Assembly: GCA_937922085.1 (NCBI GenBank)
Contig: CAKZVD010000063.1
Span: 1 to 64,000, forward strand
Reading direction: 5' to 3'
Length of the DNA stretch: 64,000 nt
Source of the DNA: an uncultured Tenacibaculum sp.
GTDB taxonomy: Bacteria; Bacteroidota; Bacteroidia; Flavobacteriales; Flavobacteriaceae
This document shows, one piece after another, positions 19,932-30,623 of this stretch (the first letter of the stretch is position 1; every line of letters begins with the position of its first letter). Both the position numbers and the translations under genes were made by a program. Below the pieces are notes generated by a model. That model made no database searches, was not told where the DNA came from, and saw only the letters and a list, made by a program, of their open reading frames with translations.

Positions 19932-20662
19932 TCATATCAACAATAATAATAGCACTAATTGTTATTTTTTTAATAGTATTATTTACTGTTTTTCAACGGC
20001 GTAAAAATCATTTGTTACAAGAAAAGGAAACAGAAAAAAAACGTTTTGAAACAGAAATAGCAGAAACACAAATAGAAATACGAGAAGAAACTTTACGTAA
20101 TATTAGCTGGGAGCTACACGATAATATAGGTCAACTTTTAACATTAGCTAAAATACAATTACAATATGCTACCTCAGAAAATATGGAAGAGGTTTCAGAA
20201 ACGATAAGTAAAAGTTTAAACGAAGTTCGTGCTTTATCTAAACTAATAAACCCAGAATTTCTTAAAAACATAAAATTAAGAGAAGCCTTACAATTAGAAA
20301 TAGAACGCTTTAATAGATTAAAGTTTATAGAAGCTTCTCTTTCTCTTGAAGGTGTAGAAAGAGAGATTGATAAAAAACATGAAATGATTTTGTTTAGAAT
20401 TTTACAAGAATTTTTCTCAAATACAATAAAACATGCTAAAGCTTCTAAATTAGAAGTTACTTTAACCTTTAAAGATAATATACTTACAATAAGTGCTAAA
20501 GATGATGGTGTAGGTTTTAAATCGGAAGATATAAGCAAAAAAGGAATAGGTTTGCAGAATATAAAAACAAGAGCAAAACTAATAAATGCCGAAGTAAATT
20601 TAGAATCAAAGCCAAATTATGGTACTATTTTAAATATTTATTACTATTTTTATAAAGTATAA
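19907..20662 (+). CDS. NarL/DegS-type sensor histidine kinase (HisKA_3)
   Basis: ISWELHDNIGQLLTLAKIQLQ box; HATPase 'DDGVGF...GIGLQNIKTRAKLI'. Confidence 0.9.
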   Translation: MQQGGEVLIISTIIIALIVIFLIVLFTVFQRRKNHLLQEKETEKKRFETEIAETQIEIREETLRNISWELHDNIGQLLTLAKIQLQYATSENMEEVSETISKSLNEVRALSKLINPEFLKNIKLREALQLEIERFNRLKFIEASLSLEGVEREIDKKHEMILFRILQEFFSNTIKHAKASKLEVTLTFKDNILTISAKDDGVGFKSEDISKKGIGLQNIKTRAKLINAEVNLESKPNYGTILNIYYYFYKV

Positions 20663-20707
20663 TCCCCTTATACAACAGTTATTTATTAATCTAACAATCA
20701 ATCGACT

Positions 20708-21352
20708 ATGAAGTATTCAGTTGTTGTGGTAGACGATCATACGTTATTATCACAGGCTATTGAAGGCATGGTTAATACGTTTGATAAGTTCAAAGTATTA
20801 TACACGTGTAAAAATGGGGGAGAAGTACAAGATAAGTTTAAAGCTTCACCCAGGAACATTCCTGATATTGTTCTGGTAGATGTTAATATGCCAGTAATGA
20901 ATGGAATAGAAACTACGGAATGGATTGTAGCAAATTATCCGAATGTTCATGTATTAGCTCTTTCTGTAGAAGATGCAGATGGCACTATCTTAAAAATGCT
21001 AAAAGCAGGTGCTATTGGTTATCTATTAAAAGATGCCCAAAAGGATGTATTAGAAAAGGCTTTGTTAGAAATTATCGAAAACGGTTTTTATCATACTAGA
21101 AATGTAACAAATCTTCTTTTAGATTCTGTTTCTGGTAAAGGAGGTAGAAGGCGTGTGAATTTCAAAGAAAACGAACTTAAATTTATGCGTTTAGCTTGTT
21201 CGCAATTAACGTATAAAGAAATTGCCGAAAAAATGTTTTTAAGTCCAAAAACGATAGACGGCTATAGAGATAGTTTATTTACGAAGCTAGATGTAAGAAA
21301 TAGGGTAGGTTTAGTAGTTTATGCAATTAAGAATAAAATTTTTACACCATAA
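20708..21352 (+). CDS. LuxR/NarL-type response regulator
   Basis: receiver VVVDDH..VDVNMP; C-terminal HTH 'LTYKEIAEKMFLSPKTIDGYRDSLFTKLDVRNRVGLV'. Confidence 0.92.
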   Translation: MKYSVVVVDDHTLLSQAIEGMVNTFDKFKVLYTCKNGGEVQDKFKASPRNIPDIVLVDVNMPVMNGIETTEWIVANYPNVHVLALSVEDADGTILKMLKAGAIGYLLKDAQKDVLEKALLEIIENGFYHTRNVTNLLLDSVSGKGGRRRVNFKENELKFMRLACSQLTYKEIAEKMFLSPKTIDGYRDSLFTKLDVRNRVGLVVYAIKNKIFTP

Positions 21353-21610
21353 AACTATTGAATAAATAACTACTATTTTAATTTTTGTGTTTAAATATCA
21401 GTTTTCGATAGCTTTATTAAGTTAAGTCGAAGTAGGATGCTTTGAAGTAATATTAAAAAGTAATTGAGCTGATATTGCCGGTCTTATAAGGTGTAATTTC
21501 TTTATTAAAAATTTAATAAAGGAGTTATCCTTGAAATATCTTTAAGTTTTAAATAAACACAAGAGTGCTTATAAGTTAGGTAATTCAATATTTATCGGTA
21601 AATTTGCAGC

Positions 21611-22006
21611 ATGGAAGAAACGAACAGACAGCGAAAGATAGCAGGAGTATTACAGAAAGACTTAGTAGATGTTTTACAACGTGCTGCGCAAGATGGAATG
21701 AAAGGAGTGTTAATTTCTGTGTCAAAAGTATCTGTAACAGCAGATTTAGGAGTAGCAAAAGTATACTTAAGTGTTTTTCCGTCAGAAAAAAGAAAAGAAA
21801 TAATAGAAGGAGTAAAATTTAATACTACTTCTATTCGTTATGAAATGGCGCAAAGAACTAGAAATCAATTAAGAAGAATGCCAGAGTTGTTGTTCTTTGG
21901 AGATGATAGTTTAGATTATATTGAAGAGATTGATAAATCTTTAAATGGAGAAGATGAAAACCCAATTAAAAATCCAAAAATATTACCTCGTCGTCAAAAA
22001 AGATAA
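21611..22006 (+). CDS. rbfA: 30S ribosome-binding factor RbfA
   Basis: RQRKIAGVLQKDL ... VSVTADLGVAKVYLSVFP; followed by a Lol/FtsX-like permease. Confidence 0.9.
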   Translation: MEETNRQRKIAGVLQKDLVDVLQRAAQDGMKGVLISVSKVSVTADLGVAKVYLSVFPSEKRKEIIEGVKFNTTSIRYEMAQRTRNQLRRMPELLFFGDDSLDYIEEIDKSLNGEDENPIKNPKILPRRQKR

Positions 22007-22048
22007 CCAATAATAATTATTACATTGCCATTACTAATTTGGTAACGA

Positions 22049-23257
22049 TTGAATTTTCCATTATACATAGCAAAAAGATACTTACGACCTAAGAATAGTA
22101 CTAACGCCATAAATATTATTACTGTAATAGCCATGTTCGGTGTTATAGTAGGGGCGATCGTATTATTTATTATACTATCAGGTTTTTCTGGTTTACGAAC
22201 TTTTAGCTATTCTTTGCTAAATACATCTGACCCAGATATTAAAATTACTACAGCAAAAGGTAAGTCGTTTAATTATACTTCTAAAATAGATGAAGAACTA
22301 CTATCAAATACAAATATTGCTTCTTTTTCTAAAGTAGTAGAAGAACGTGTTTTTCTAAAATACAAAGATAAAGATCATACTGCTTATATAAAAGGAGTTG
22401 ATACGAATTATAAAGACATCATTAAAATTGATTCTTCTTTTTTTTGGGCAGGTTCTTGGATAGATCCAGAATTTAAAAATACAGCAGTAGTTGGTGTAGG
22501 TATTATGGCTAAATTGTCTAACCTTTCTAGATTAGAGTTTGTAAATCCGCTGCAAATTTATGTACCTAAGCCAGGTAAAGGGTATCTAAATCCCAATAAT
22601 GCATTTAACAGTGTTAAAACTCAAATAATTGGTGTTTATAGAGGTAGAGAAGATTTTCATAGTAAATATGTGTTTACAGAATTAGAAGTAGCTCAACAAC
22701 TATTGAATTATGAACCAGAAAAAATAACAGGTGTTGAAATAAAGTTACGGAATAATGATAAGCCAAATGAAGAGGTAACAGTTTTAAAAAATGCTTTAGG
22801 AAAAGATTACATTGTACAAACAAGAATAGAGCTGAATGCTTTAATTCATAAAGTAATTAATACAGAAAATTTCGTTTCTTATTTAATTTTTACACTTATA
22901 GTAGTTATTGCATTGTTCAATATTGTGGGAGCTATTATAATGATGATTATGGATAAACGGAAAAATTTAAAAACATTGTTAAACTTAGGAGCTAGTTTAA
23001 AAGAAGTGAAACAAATATTTGTTTTACAAGGTTTTTTGTTAGTTTTAATAGGATTAGGTGTTGGTTTGTTTTTAGGAGTTGTCTTAATATTTTTACAACA
23101 AAAATTTAAATGGTTTAATATTGCTCCAGGAATACCTTATCCTGTAGAATTTCATTGGAGTAATTTAATGATAGTTGCTTTAACTATTATTGTTCTAGGG
23201 TTTTTAGCTTCTAAAATAGCCGGAAGTAGAATCTCTAAAGAATTTATAGAAGATTAA
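22049..23257 (+). CDS. LolC/E-like ABC transporter permease (FtsX family), TTG start
   Basis: MNFPLYIAKRYLRPKNSTNAINIIT; four TM segments with periplasmic loop. Confidence 0.88.
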   Translation: MNFPLYIAKRYLRPKNSTNAINIITVIAMFGVIVGAIVLFIILSGFSGLRTFSYSLLNTSDPDIKITTAKGKSFNYTSKIDEELLSNTNIASFSKVVEERVFLKYKDKDHTAYIKGVDTNYKDIIKIDSSFFWAGSWIDPEFKNTAVVGVGIMAKLSNLSRLEFVNPLQIYVPKPGKGYLNPNNAFNSVKTQIIGVYRGREDFHSKYVFTELEVAQQLLNYEPEKITGVEIKLRNNDKPNEEVTVLKNALGKDYIVQTRIELNALIHKVINTENFVSYLIFTLIVVIALFNIVGAIIMMIMDKRKNLKTLLNLGASLKEVKQIFVLQGFLLVLIGLGVGLFLGVVLIFLQQKFKWFNIAPGIPYPVEFHWSNLMIVALTIIVLGFLASKIAGSRISKEFIED

Positions 23258-23686
23258 AAGAAAAAGTAAAAATGAGGAACAATTGTTAAAATAGTTTCTT
23301 GAATTGGGATTATTCTAATTACTTTCATGAGATATTGTAAATGTTTCTTTTTAGTGACCTCCGCCGTTACATCGAGATTTACTTTATGTTTCATTTATAC
23401 TATCAAAAAGTTGTTTCTTTATTAATAGTAACAATTTACTCATTTTTACTTACACTATTATGACACCTTAATTTCTAAAAAGTCACAATTAATATTAATA
23501 TATACAAATATAAAGTGTTTACTGTGTGTGTTTTATATAGAAATAAGCATAAATAGTGTAAAAAGAAGAAAAGGTAAAGTGTTTATTTGTAGTTGATTAA
23601 GGCGTACGGTGAAACTAATATTAAATTTAGATAATACTTAATTTATAAGAGAATGTGTTTTTTGAAAAGAGAAAGTTATATTTTAA

Positions 23687-24169
23687 TTATTCCTTTGAAC
23701 TATTAATATGAATGATTATTGGTTTTTTAGCATCTTTATCTCTTTTTGAACAACCAAATAAACCAATAGTAACATCATTAGGAGAGGTTTTACTTAATTC
23801 ATTAGGGTTTACATAAGTATACATTCCATATCCATGACCAGAAACTATCCAACCTGTGGTTTTATTTAAAGTGATAACATTAAAATCACCGGCAGAGCCA
23901 CCAGGTGATACAGGTCCAAACTCTTTCATTAATTTAATAGCTTCTTCTTCAATATTAATAACTTTTGTTACATCATCAAATATAATATATGTACCATTTT
24001 GAAATAAAACCCAATCTTTAAATTTAGGATTAATGGCAAGCTTAACATTTTCAAGTAAAGATTTTTGTATTGTATTTTTAGAAACAATAGTAGAACTCTT
24101 TTCTTTTTTGTTATTATCACAACTAAAAAAGAATAAAAATGTTGTTAGAATAATGATTCCTTTTTTCAT
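23687..24169 (-). CDS. hypothetical lipoprotein
   Basis: lipobox FFSC; intact ORF. Confidence 0.7.
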   Translation of the reverse strand: MKKGIIILTTFLFFFSCDNNKKEKSSTIVSKNTIQKSLLENVKLAINPKFKDWVLFQNGTYIIFDDVTKVINIEEEAIKLMKEFGPVSPGGSAGDFNVITLNKTTGWIVSGHGYGMYTYVNPNELSKTSPNDVTIGLFGCSKRDKDAKKPIIIHINSSKE

Positions 24170-24287
24170 GGAGTTGTTTTTAATTATAAAACCCTAACTA
24201 AGAGTTAAACTCGTTAAAGTTTACCTTTTGTAAATAGGGAATAGAAAAACTTATAGCAATCTACTATCTTGGATCGAAATAACTCAT

Positions 24288-25289
24288 TTAACGAATCTCA
24301 GGAATAATACTATCACCAAATTTAGATTCAATTTCATTTAAAGCAGCAAATACATCTACAGAATCATCAGAAGTAACTAGTTTCATTCTATGTTCTTTAA
24401 AATGTGGAATTCCTTTAAAGTAATTGGTGTAATGCCTTCTAGTTTCTACAACTCCTAAACGTTCACCTTTCCAGTCAATAGACATTTGTAAATGTCTTCT
24501 GGCTACTTGTACACGTTCAGCAATACTTGGTTTTGGTAAATATTCGCCAGTTTTAAAATAATGTTTAATTTCATTAAAAAACCAAGGATAACCAATAGCA
24601 GCACGACCAATCATACAGCCATCTAAGCCATAACTATCGCGCATTTCCATTGCTTTTTCAGGTGAATTTACATCTCCATTTCCAAAAACAGGAATGTGCA
24701 TTCTAGGGTTATTCTTTACCTCTGCAATAGGTTTCCAATTAGCATTTCCTTTATACATTTGGGCACGAGTACGACCATGAATAGAAATTGCTTTACAACC
24801 AACATCTTGCAACCTTTCAGCCACTTCTACAATACGAATAGAACTATCATCCCAACCTAATCGAGTTTTAACTGTAATAGGTAAATTAGTATGCTTTACC
24901 ATTGCTTCAGTAAGCTTTACCATTAAATCAATATCCTTTAAAATACCAGCTCCTGCACCTTTAGAAACTACTTTTTTAACAGGGCAACCAAAATTAATGT
25001 CTATAATATCTGGTTTTGTTTTTTCAACAATTTCTACAGAACGAAGCATCGAATCTATATTAGCACCAAATATTTGAATACCTACAGGACGTTCTTTCTC
25101 GTAAATATCTAATTTAATTACACTTTTAGCAGCATCACGAATTAAGCCTTCAGAAGAAATAAACTCAGTGTATACTACATCTGCACCATTTTCTTTACAT
25201 AAAGCCCTAAAAGGCGGATCACTTACATCTTCCATTGGAGCCAATAATAATGGGAAATCCGGAAGTTCTATATTATCTATCTTTACCAC
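24288..25289 (-). CDS. dusB: tRNA-dihydrouridine synthase B
   Basis: LLAPMEDVSDPPFRALC; DINFGCPVKKV; TVKTRLGWDD. Confidence 0.93.
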   Translation of the reverse strand: MVKIDNIELPDFPLLLAPMEDVSDPPFRALCKENGADVVYTEFISSEGLIRDAAKSVIKLDIYEKERPVGIQIFGANIDSMLRSVEIVEKTKPDIIDINFGCPVKKVVSKGAGAGILKDIDLMVKLTEAMVKHTNLPITVKTRLGWDDSSIRIVEVAERLQDVGCKAISIHGRTRAQMYKGNANWKPIAEVKNNPRMHIPVFGNGDVNSPEKAMEMRDSYGLDGCMIGRAAIGYPWFFNEIKHYFKTGEYLPKPSIAERVQVARRHLQMSIDWKGERLGVVETRRHYTNYFKGIPHFKEHRMKLVTSDDSVDVFAALNEIESKFGDSIIPEIR

Positions 25290-25339
25290 GAGGCAAAGTT
25301 AAGTTTTTTATTTATTTGAGAAAAGAGATAAGTTAAAGC

Positions 25340-26443
25340 CTAATTTTCTGCATCTAAAATTTTATCTACAATAGTAAAATACTGATTTTCACTAGTGTCG
25401 TAACCAAATCCCATATAATACAACATGTCCATTTTTGTTTTGTGAGCAATTACCATATTACGTTTTGGTATTACAGTAATATATTGCCCACCATAACCGC
25501 GAGCTGTATAAGCACCTTTAACATCAGGATTATTATTAAGGTTTTCAAATAACCACCACATATGACTATAAGAGAATTGGAAAGGGCTTTTATTAGTTAA
25601 GTTATATCTTTTATTTACGGTGTCTTTTGGAGTGGTAGTGGTGGTAGTTTTCTGTATCCATTCTTTAGAAACCAATTGTTTTCCATTCCATGATCCATTA
25701 TTTAACATTAATTGACCAATTTTAGCCATGTCTCTAGTAGATAAATACATATGATAGGCAGAATACCTAGATTTATCTTTGTTTGCAGATCTTCTTTGGT
25801 TTTTTATATTCCAATCTTGAAAACCTAAAGGTTTTGCTAATTGTGTTTCTAATTCTTCATATACTGTATTTCCTGTTTTGGTTTCAAGAATATGACCCGC
25901 TACATTATAATCCCAATTATTATATAAAAAGTATTCACCTGGTTTTACACTTCCTCTTTCAAGCACATTAGCTATATCATAACCACCGTTAGCAGGAATG
26001 TGAAAAACACCAGAACGTGCATTAACAATATGATTAACGGTAGCTGTTTTTTCTATCTCTAGTAAACCGTCATCCTCATCAATACCAATATCTCCAATAG
26101 TTTCTTCTAAATCAATGATTCCATTTTCAACATGTTTTCCATACAACATACTTAAAATACTTTTTCTGCAAGAAGCCAAATAACTTACTTCTTTTATGTC
26201 TCCATATGAATATGTTATTTTTCCGTCTTTTAAAACTAATAACCCTGTAGTTGCCGATTTTTCTTTTAAGTGTTTTGTTAATGCATTTATTTTATCTGTA
26301 TTAAAATTTTGAGTCTTCGATATTTCAAAAGGAGTTCCTTTAAAACTACCAGCACGCATATAAAAGAATTTATAATAAGGAATAAGAATGCTTATTATGA
26401 TTAGAGAAATAACTACAATTAGAATCTTAACTTTTTTACTCAT
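25340..26443 (-). CDS. serine hydrolase (beta-lactamase/class C-like)
   Basis: SCRKS SxxK motif; YNNWDYN; DMAKIGQLMLNNG. Confidence 0.88.
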   Translation of the reverse strand: MSKKVKILIVVISLIIISILIPYYKFFYMRAGSFKGTPFEISKTQNFNTDKINALTKHLKEKSATTGLLVLKDGKITYSYGDIKEVSYLASCRKSILSMLYGKHVENGIIDLEETIGDIGIDEDDGLLEIEKTATVNHIVNARSGVFHIPANGGYDIANVLERGSVKPGEYFLYNNWDYNVAGHILETKTGNTVYEELETQLAKPLGFQDWNIKNQRRSANKDKSRYSAYHMYLSTRDMAKIGQLMLNNGSWNGKQLVSKEWIQKTTTTTTPKDTVNKRYNLTNKSPFQFSYSHMWWLFENLNNNPDVKGAYTARGYGGQYITVIPKRNMVIAHKTKMDMLYYMGFGYDTSENQYFTIVDKILDAEN

Positions 26444-26530
26444 GTTTTTATGTCTTAAGTTTATTGTAGTACAAAGAATCTGTTTTTTATTAAGTTAGCC
26501 CACTTATAACGTGTTTTGAGAGTAAATAAA

Positions 26531-27667
26531 TTAACTTTTAAGGGTGTTTATAAATTCTTTAGGAGAAATACCTACTTGTTTTTTGAATATCCTATAAAAA
26601 CTAGCTTCAGAGTTGAACCCACACTCTAGTGCAATTCCAAGAATAGATAACTGTTTTAAATTAGCTTCTTGTAATTTAGATTTTACTTCTTCAACTCTAT
26701 ATTCATTAATTAACTCTCTAAAACTTTTATTAAATTGAGTATTGATTATTTGAGATACTTGACGTTGATTTATATTAATTTTTTTAGAAAAATATTTAAT
26801 AGAAAGAGTAGGCATTAAAAAGAGTTTATCTTCTTCTAGTGCTTTTTTAATGGCTTTATTAATTTTATTGGAAAGTTCTAAATTAAGTTGTTCAGCTTTT
26901 TTAGGGAGGTTATTGTTTTGTGTTATTGAAATTTCATAATGAGGCTGTTTGTACCCCATGAAACCTAAATAATAAATTAAAAAAGCTAAAAAGATATTAA
27001 ACAATTGCCAAGGTATGAGTGTATGTTCTCTTAAGTTGAACAAGGGATTTCCTATAAGGTTTATTGATACTAGAATGCCTAAAATAGCAAAAAGAGAAAA
27101 TACATTCTTTAACCAGTTAAAACTAGGATATGTATTGTCTGATGTAGTGTTGTTTAACCATTTTTTGTATTCTAATAATTTAAAATACCCTAAAGATATG
27201 TAGATAATTAAAGAAAGAAAACCTAAATAGTCTTCAATTCTTTTTATAAGATTGAAATGTAGTAAATTGGCTAAAGCATCTTTTTGGGCTAAATCTGTAG
27301 TGCTAATTGCTAAAAAATAAACTACAAAGGCATAAGTTTGAGATATGGTAAAAGGTAAGAAATGTATAAAGTGTTTTCGTTTAAAATTAAAAGTATTGTT
27401 AAGTAAATAAATAACAAAAAAATACATTAAAGGCCCAGTAACTACTTCAACTGCATTTGGAAAATATTTTATAAAGTGTGTTTCCCATAAGTTAAGAGTG
27501 TGCCAAAGAGTTTTAAGACTTAAAAAACAGAAAGAAATAATACCTAAAGCTAAAAAACGATTACTGCGCCTGTTTTTTTTAGAAATAAGTAGTAAAAAGC
27601 TGGTTATAAAACCTTGAACAATTCCGATAATAATTAAAAGATTATAAAGTGTAAACTGATTTTGCAT
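26531..27667 (-). CDS. AraC-family regulator with N-terminal multi-TM domain
   Basis: C-terminal 'IALECGFNSEASFYRIFKKQVGISPKEF'. Confidence 0.92.
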   Translation of the reverse strand: MQNQFTLYNLLIIIGIVQGFITSFLLLISKKNRRSNRFLALGIISFCFLSLKTLWHTLNLWETHFIKYFPNAVEVVTGPLMYFFVIYLLNNTFNFKRKHFIHFLPFTISQTYAFVVYFLAISTTDLAQKDALANLLHFNLIKRIEDYLGFLSLIIYISLGYFKLLEYKKWLNNTTSDNTYPSFNWLKNVFSLFAILGILVSINLIGNPLFNLREHTLIPWQLFNIFLAFLIYYLGFMGYKQPHYEISITQNNNLPKKAEQLNLELSNKINKAIKKALEEDKLFLMPTLSIKYFSKKININQRQVSQIINTQFNKSFRELINEYRVEEVKSKLQEANLKQLSILGIALECGFNSEASFYRIFKKQVGISPKEFINTLKS

Positions 27668-27859
27668 ATTTTAAAGACTATCAATTTGTTGTGAAATTAC
27701 AGTTTTATAAGTTTATTTTGGTTATTAAATAAAGATTAAGGAAAGATAAAAAAGCACTAAAATTAGTTTATCAATTTCAATATTTTTAAGATTGTATTTT
27801 TAATAATTTATATTACAATAATAACTAGTTTTTGCTAAATACAGAAAAGCATATAATAG

Positions 27860-28840
27860 ATGAAAAAATATAATTGGGCTATTTTAGGGTGTGGGAAAAT
27901 TGCAGGAAAATTTTCGAGTGATTTAAGTTTGTTAGAAAATGCAAACTTGTATGCTACAGCTTCAAGAAAATTAGATAAATCAACAAAGTTTGCAGAAAAG
28001 TTTGGTTTTGAAAAAGCGTATGGTAGTTATGAAGAAATGTTGAAGGATGAAAAAGTAGATGTTGTATATATTGCTACACCGCATACTTTCCACGCCAAGC
28101 ATACTTTGTTAAGTTTACAGTATAAAAAAGCAGTTTTATGCGAAAAAGCTTTTGCGATCAATCAAAAAGAAGTAGAAAAAATGATAACGACTTCTAAAGA
28201 AAGAAAGATCTTTTTAATGGAAGCTTTTTGGACACGATTTATACCAAGTTTTAAAAAAGTACTTGAAATAATACAATCAAATGAATTGGGAGATTTAAAA
28301 ATGATTCAATCAGATTTTATGTTTCATGCACCATTTGATGCTCAAAGTAGGTTGTATAATATAGAATTAGGAGGAGGTTCTTTACTAGACATAGGAATAT
28401 ATCCTGTGTTTGCCGCATTAATAACTTTAGGAGTCCCAGAAAAAATTAAAGCTAAAGCAAAACTGAGTCCTACAGGTTCTGATGAACATTTAGAAATGGT
28501 TTTTGAATATGAAGAAGGTACAAAAAAAGCATATTTAAAATCAGGTTTTACATGTAATTCATTTAACGACACCATATTCCATTTTGAAAAAGGAGCGATA
28601 AGAGTTTCTAGAGAGTTAAATGAAACTATTTTTGTAAAGAAAAATAAAGAAACACGAGAATTTAAGGTAGATGATGGTTTAGGATTTGGTTATCAGTTTG
28701 AAGCAGCTCATGTAATGGAGTGTTTAGATAAGCAATTGATTGAAAGCCCAATTTTACCACATTCTTTTAGTCTTAAATTAATTAAAATTTTAGATGAAGT
28801 TCGTGATAAAATTGGGGTAGTTTATTCTAATCACGATTAG
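27860..28840 (+). CDS. Gfo/Idh/MocA family oxidoreductase
   Basis: WAILGCGKIAGKF; IATPHTFHAKHTL; CEKAFAIN. Confidence 0.92.
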   Translation: MKKYNWAILGCGKIAGKFSSDLSLLENANLYATASRKLDKSTKFAEKFGFEKAYGSYEEMLKDEKVDVVYIATPHTFHAKHTLLSLQYKKAVLCEKAFAINQKEVEKMITTSKERKIFLMEAFWTRFIPSFKKVLEIIQSNELGDLKMIQSDFMFHAPFDAQSRLYNIELGGGSLLDIGIYPVFAALITLGVPEKIKAKAKLSPTGSDEHLEMVFEYEEGTKKAYLKSGFTCNSFNDTIFHFEKGAIRVSRELNETIFVKKNKETREFKVDDGLGFGYQFEAAHVMECLDKQLIESPILPHSFSLKLIKILDEVRDKIGVVYSNHD

Positions 28841-28854
28841 AATAAATTTATTTC

Positions 28855-29727
28855 TTAAAATACTCTTACAACATTAAATCCAAAAGCAAGATCGCCACCA
28901 GCATTACTTATAAAACCAGGTTCATTAGATGATTGTGCATTGGTAAATAATAATTGAAATACATGTCCGCCAGTTTCAATATCTATTCCAAATGTATACG
29001 GATTATCATGTACTGAATTGGTGTCTCTACTAAAATTATGAACATATTCAGCATTTAAACTAATACGTTTGCTTAGTTTATATCTACCACCAAACCCCAT
29101 TGCAAATTGATTGTGATTAGCAGTACCTGTTTCTTCTAGTATTTGTAAATTTTCTCTAATTAAAGTTGGAGCTAGTTCAAAAGAAAAGTTTTTAGAGAAT
29201 CGTCTAGAAGCCAATAATTGTAAAGAATAACTATATCTATCAGCATCTTTTAATGTGAAATTGGTAAATCTATTCTGATCTAATTCAGTATTTCTATTAA
29301 TCGTAGCATATCCAACTAAATTTAGTGGAAATTTATCCGATTGCCTAGCTATTGAGGCTTTCGTAGCAAAAGAAAAGGTTTTTCTAAAAGATTCTCTACT
29401 AATACTAAACTGAATGCCTTGCCAAAAACTATACAAAAGTTCAATTTTTGTACTGGCATTATCCAAGCCTAAAAAAGTGTCAAATCCATCCTTTAGTGGA
29501 CCAAATCTATGCGATACGATAAGGTAAAAATCTCCTTTATCTGCAATTTTTGTAGATTGAAGATTCCCTATTTTTAATGCTTTAAAAGCCGGTTGTTGAA
29601 ACTGAATGTTTGGTTTAACTTCTTTATCTAACTCATCAAGTAAATCATCTTGCGCGTTCGTAGACGTATTATTTAAAATTAAAATTAAAATAAAAATTTT
29701 AAAGATTATTGTTTTATTATAATGCAT
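28855..29727 (-). CDS. DUF5777-like outer membrane beta-barrel protein
   Basis: signal peptide; beta-barrel pattern; YceI/cytochrome operon context. Confidence 0.75.
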   Translation of the reverse strand: MHYNKTIIFKIFILILILNNTSTNAQDDLLDELDKEVKPNIQFQQPAFKALKIGNLQSTKIADKGDFYLIVSHRFGPLKDGFDTFLGLDNASTKIELLYSFWQGIQFSISRESFRKTFSFATKASIARQSDKFPLNLVGYATINRNTELDQNRFTNFTLKDADRYSYSLQLLASRRFSKNFSFELAPTLIRENLQILEETGTANHNQFAMGFGGRYKLSKRISLNAEYVHNFSRDTNSVHDNPYTFGIDIETGGHVFQLLFTNAQSSNEPGFISNAGGDLAFGFNVVRVF

Positions 29728-30098
29728 TGGTTTAATTTTAATTCATTAAAAAGATCATCAAAACCTATTACAACACCTTTTATGGTAACAATTTGATCTT
29801 TTTTTAATTGGGTTAAAAAGGATTTATCTTCAAACTGGCAAAAGGTATTTTTGTCTAATAAAAGGCCTTCATCTTCTATAGATGTAATACGACCTTTTAA
29901 TTGAATAACTTTTGTAATCCATTTGTCAGATTCAGTATTAATTTTCAATAGAAAATCTTTAGTGTTTCCTACAAAAACAACTTTAATCTCTTCTGTCTTT
30001 TTTGGAGGTTTGTAAATATATTTATAAACAGAAAATAGAACTATTAATAAAACTATAAACCCAAAAAATAAGACGTTATTTCTTTTCTTTAAGTTCAT
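29706..30098 (-). CDS. OB-fold (tRNA_anti-like) membrane-anchored protein
   Basis: N-terminal TM; 'VIQLKGRITSIEDEGLLLDKNTFCQF' OB-fold-like segment. Confidence 0.7.
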   Translation of the reverse strand: MNLKKRNNVLFFGFIVLLIVLFSVYKYIYKPPKKTEEIKVVFVGNTKDFLLKINTESDKWITKVIQLKGRITSIEDEGLLLDKNTFCQFEDKSFLTQLKKDQIVTIKGVVIGFDDLFNELKLNQCIIIKQ

Positions 30099-30618
30099 AA
30101 TCAATATCAATTATTACTTCTCTGGCTATTTTTCTTCGAACTACACTAGGTATTTTTATTTTAAAATCTTGTGGAGTAACTTTAAAAGTAGCCGTTAAAC
30201 GAAGTGAATTGTCACTTGTTTTATAAATTTTTCCAGGAGATTCTATTTCTTTATCAATTCCTTTAACAGTTAAGATACCTTTAAGTGTTACATCTTTACT
30301 TCCTGTTAAATTTTTAAGATCAAAATCAGTGATAGTCCCTTTAAAAGTAGCTTTAGGAAAAGTACTAGAATCCATGTAATTTTCATTAAAGTGTTCTTGC
30401 ATTAAGGCAACTTTAAACTTAAAAGCTCCAATAAAAATTTGAGAGGCTATCTTTCCTTCACTTGTAACAATAGCACTCGAACTATTGTTTAAAGCTTGCA
30501 CAGGTTCAAATGCTCCAGTAGAAGCTTTAAAGCCAGTTAATCCATTTCGGGTAAAATATTTTTGTGCTATTACTGACTGTACAGTAACTAATAGCAAAAT
30601 AAAAAGTAATTTCTTCAT
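30076..30618 (-). CDS. YceI family protein
   Basis: signal peptide MKKLLFILLLVTVQSVIAQ; YceI-like 'FPKATFKGTITDF ... VKGILTVKGIDKEIE' layout. Confidence 0.85.
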   Translation of the reverse strand: MKKLLFILLLVTVQSVIAQKYFTRNGLTGFKASTGAFEPVQALNNSSSAIVTSEGKIASQIFIGAFKFKVALMQEHFNENYMDSSTFPKATFKGTITDFDLKNLTGSKDVTLKGILTVKGIDKEIESPGKIYKTSDNSLRLTATFKVTPQDFKIKIPSVVRRKIAREVIIDIDYELKEKK

Positions 30619-30623
30619 GTTTT

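Noticed and set aside
20131-20538. 135-aa ORF antisense to the histidine kinase
   Set aside because: Inside a conserved kinase domain; typical reverse-frame artefact.
21604-21822. Alternate-frame ORF overlapping rbfA
   Set aside because: rbfA frame matches the family and longer length.
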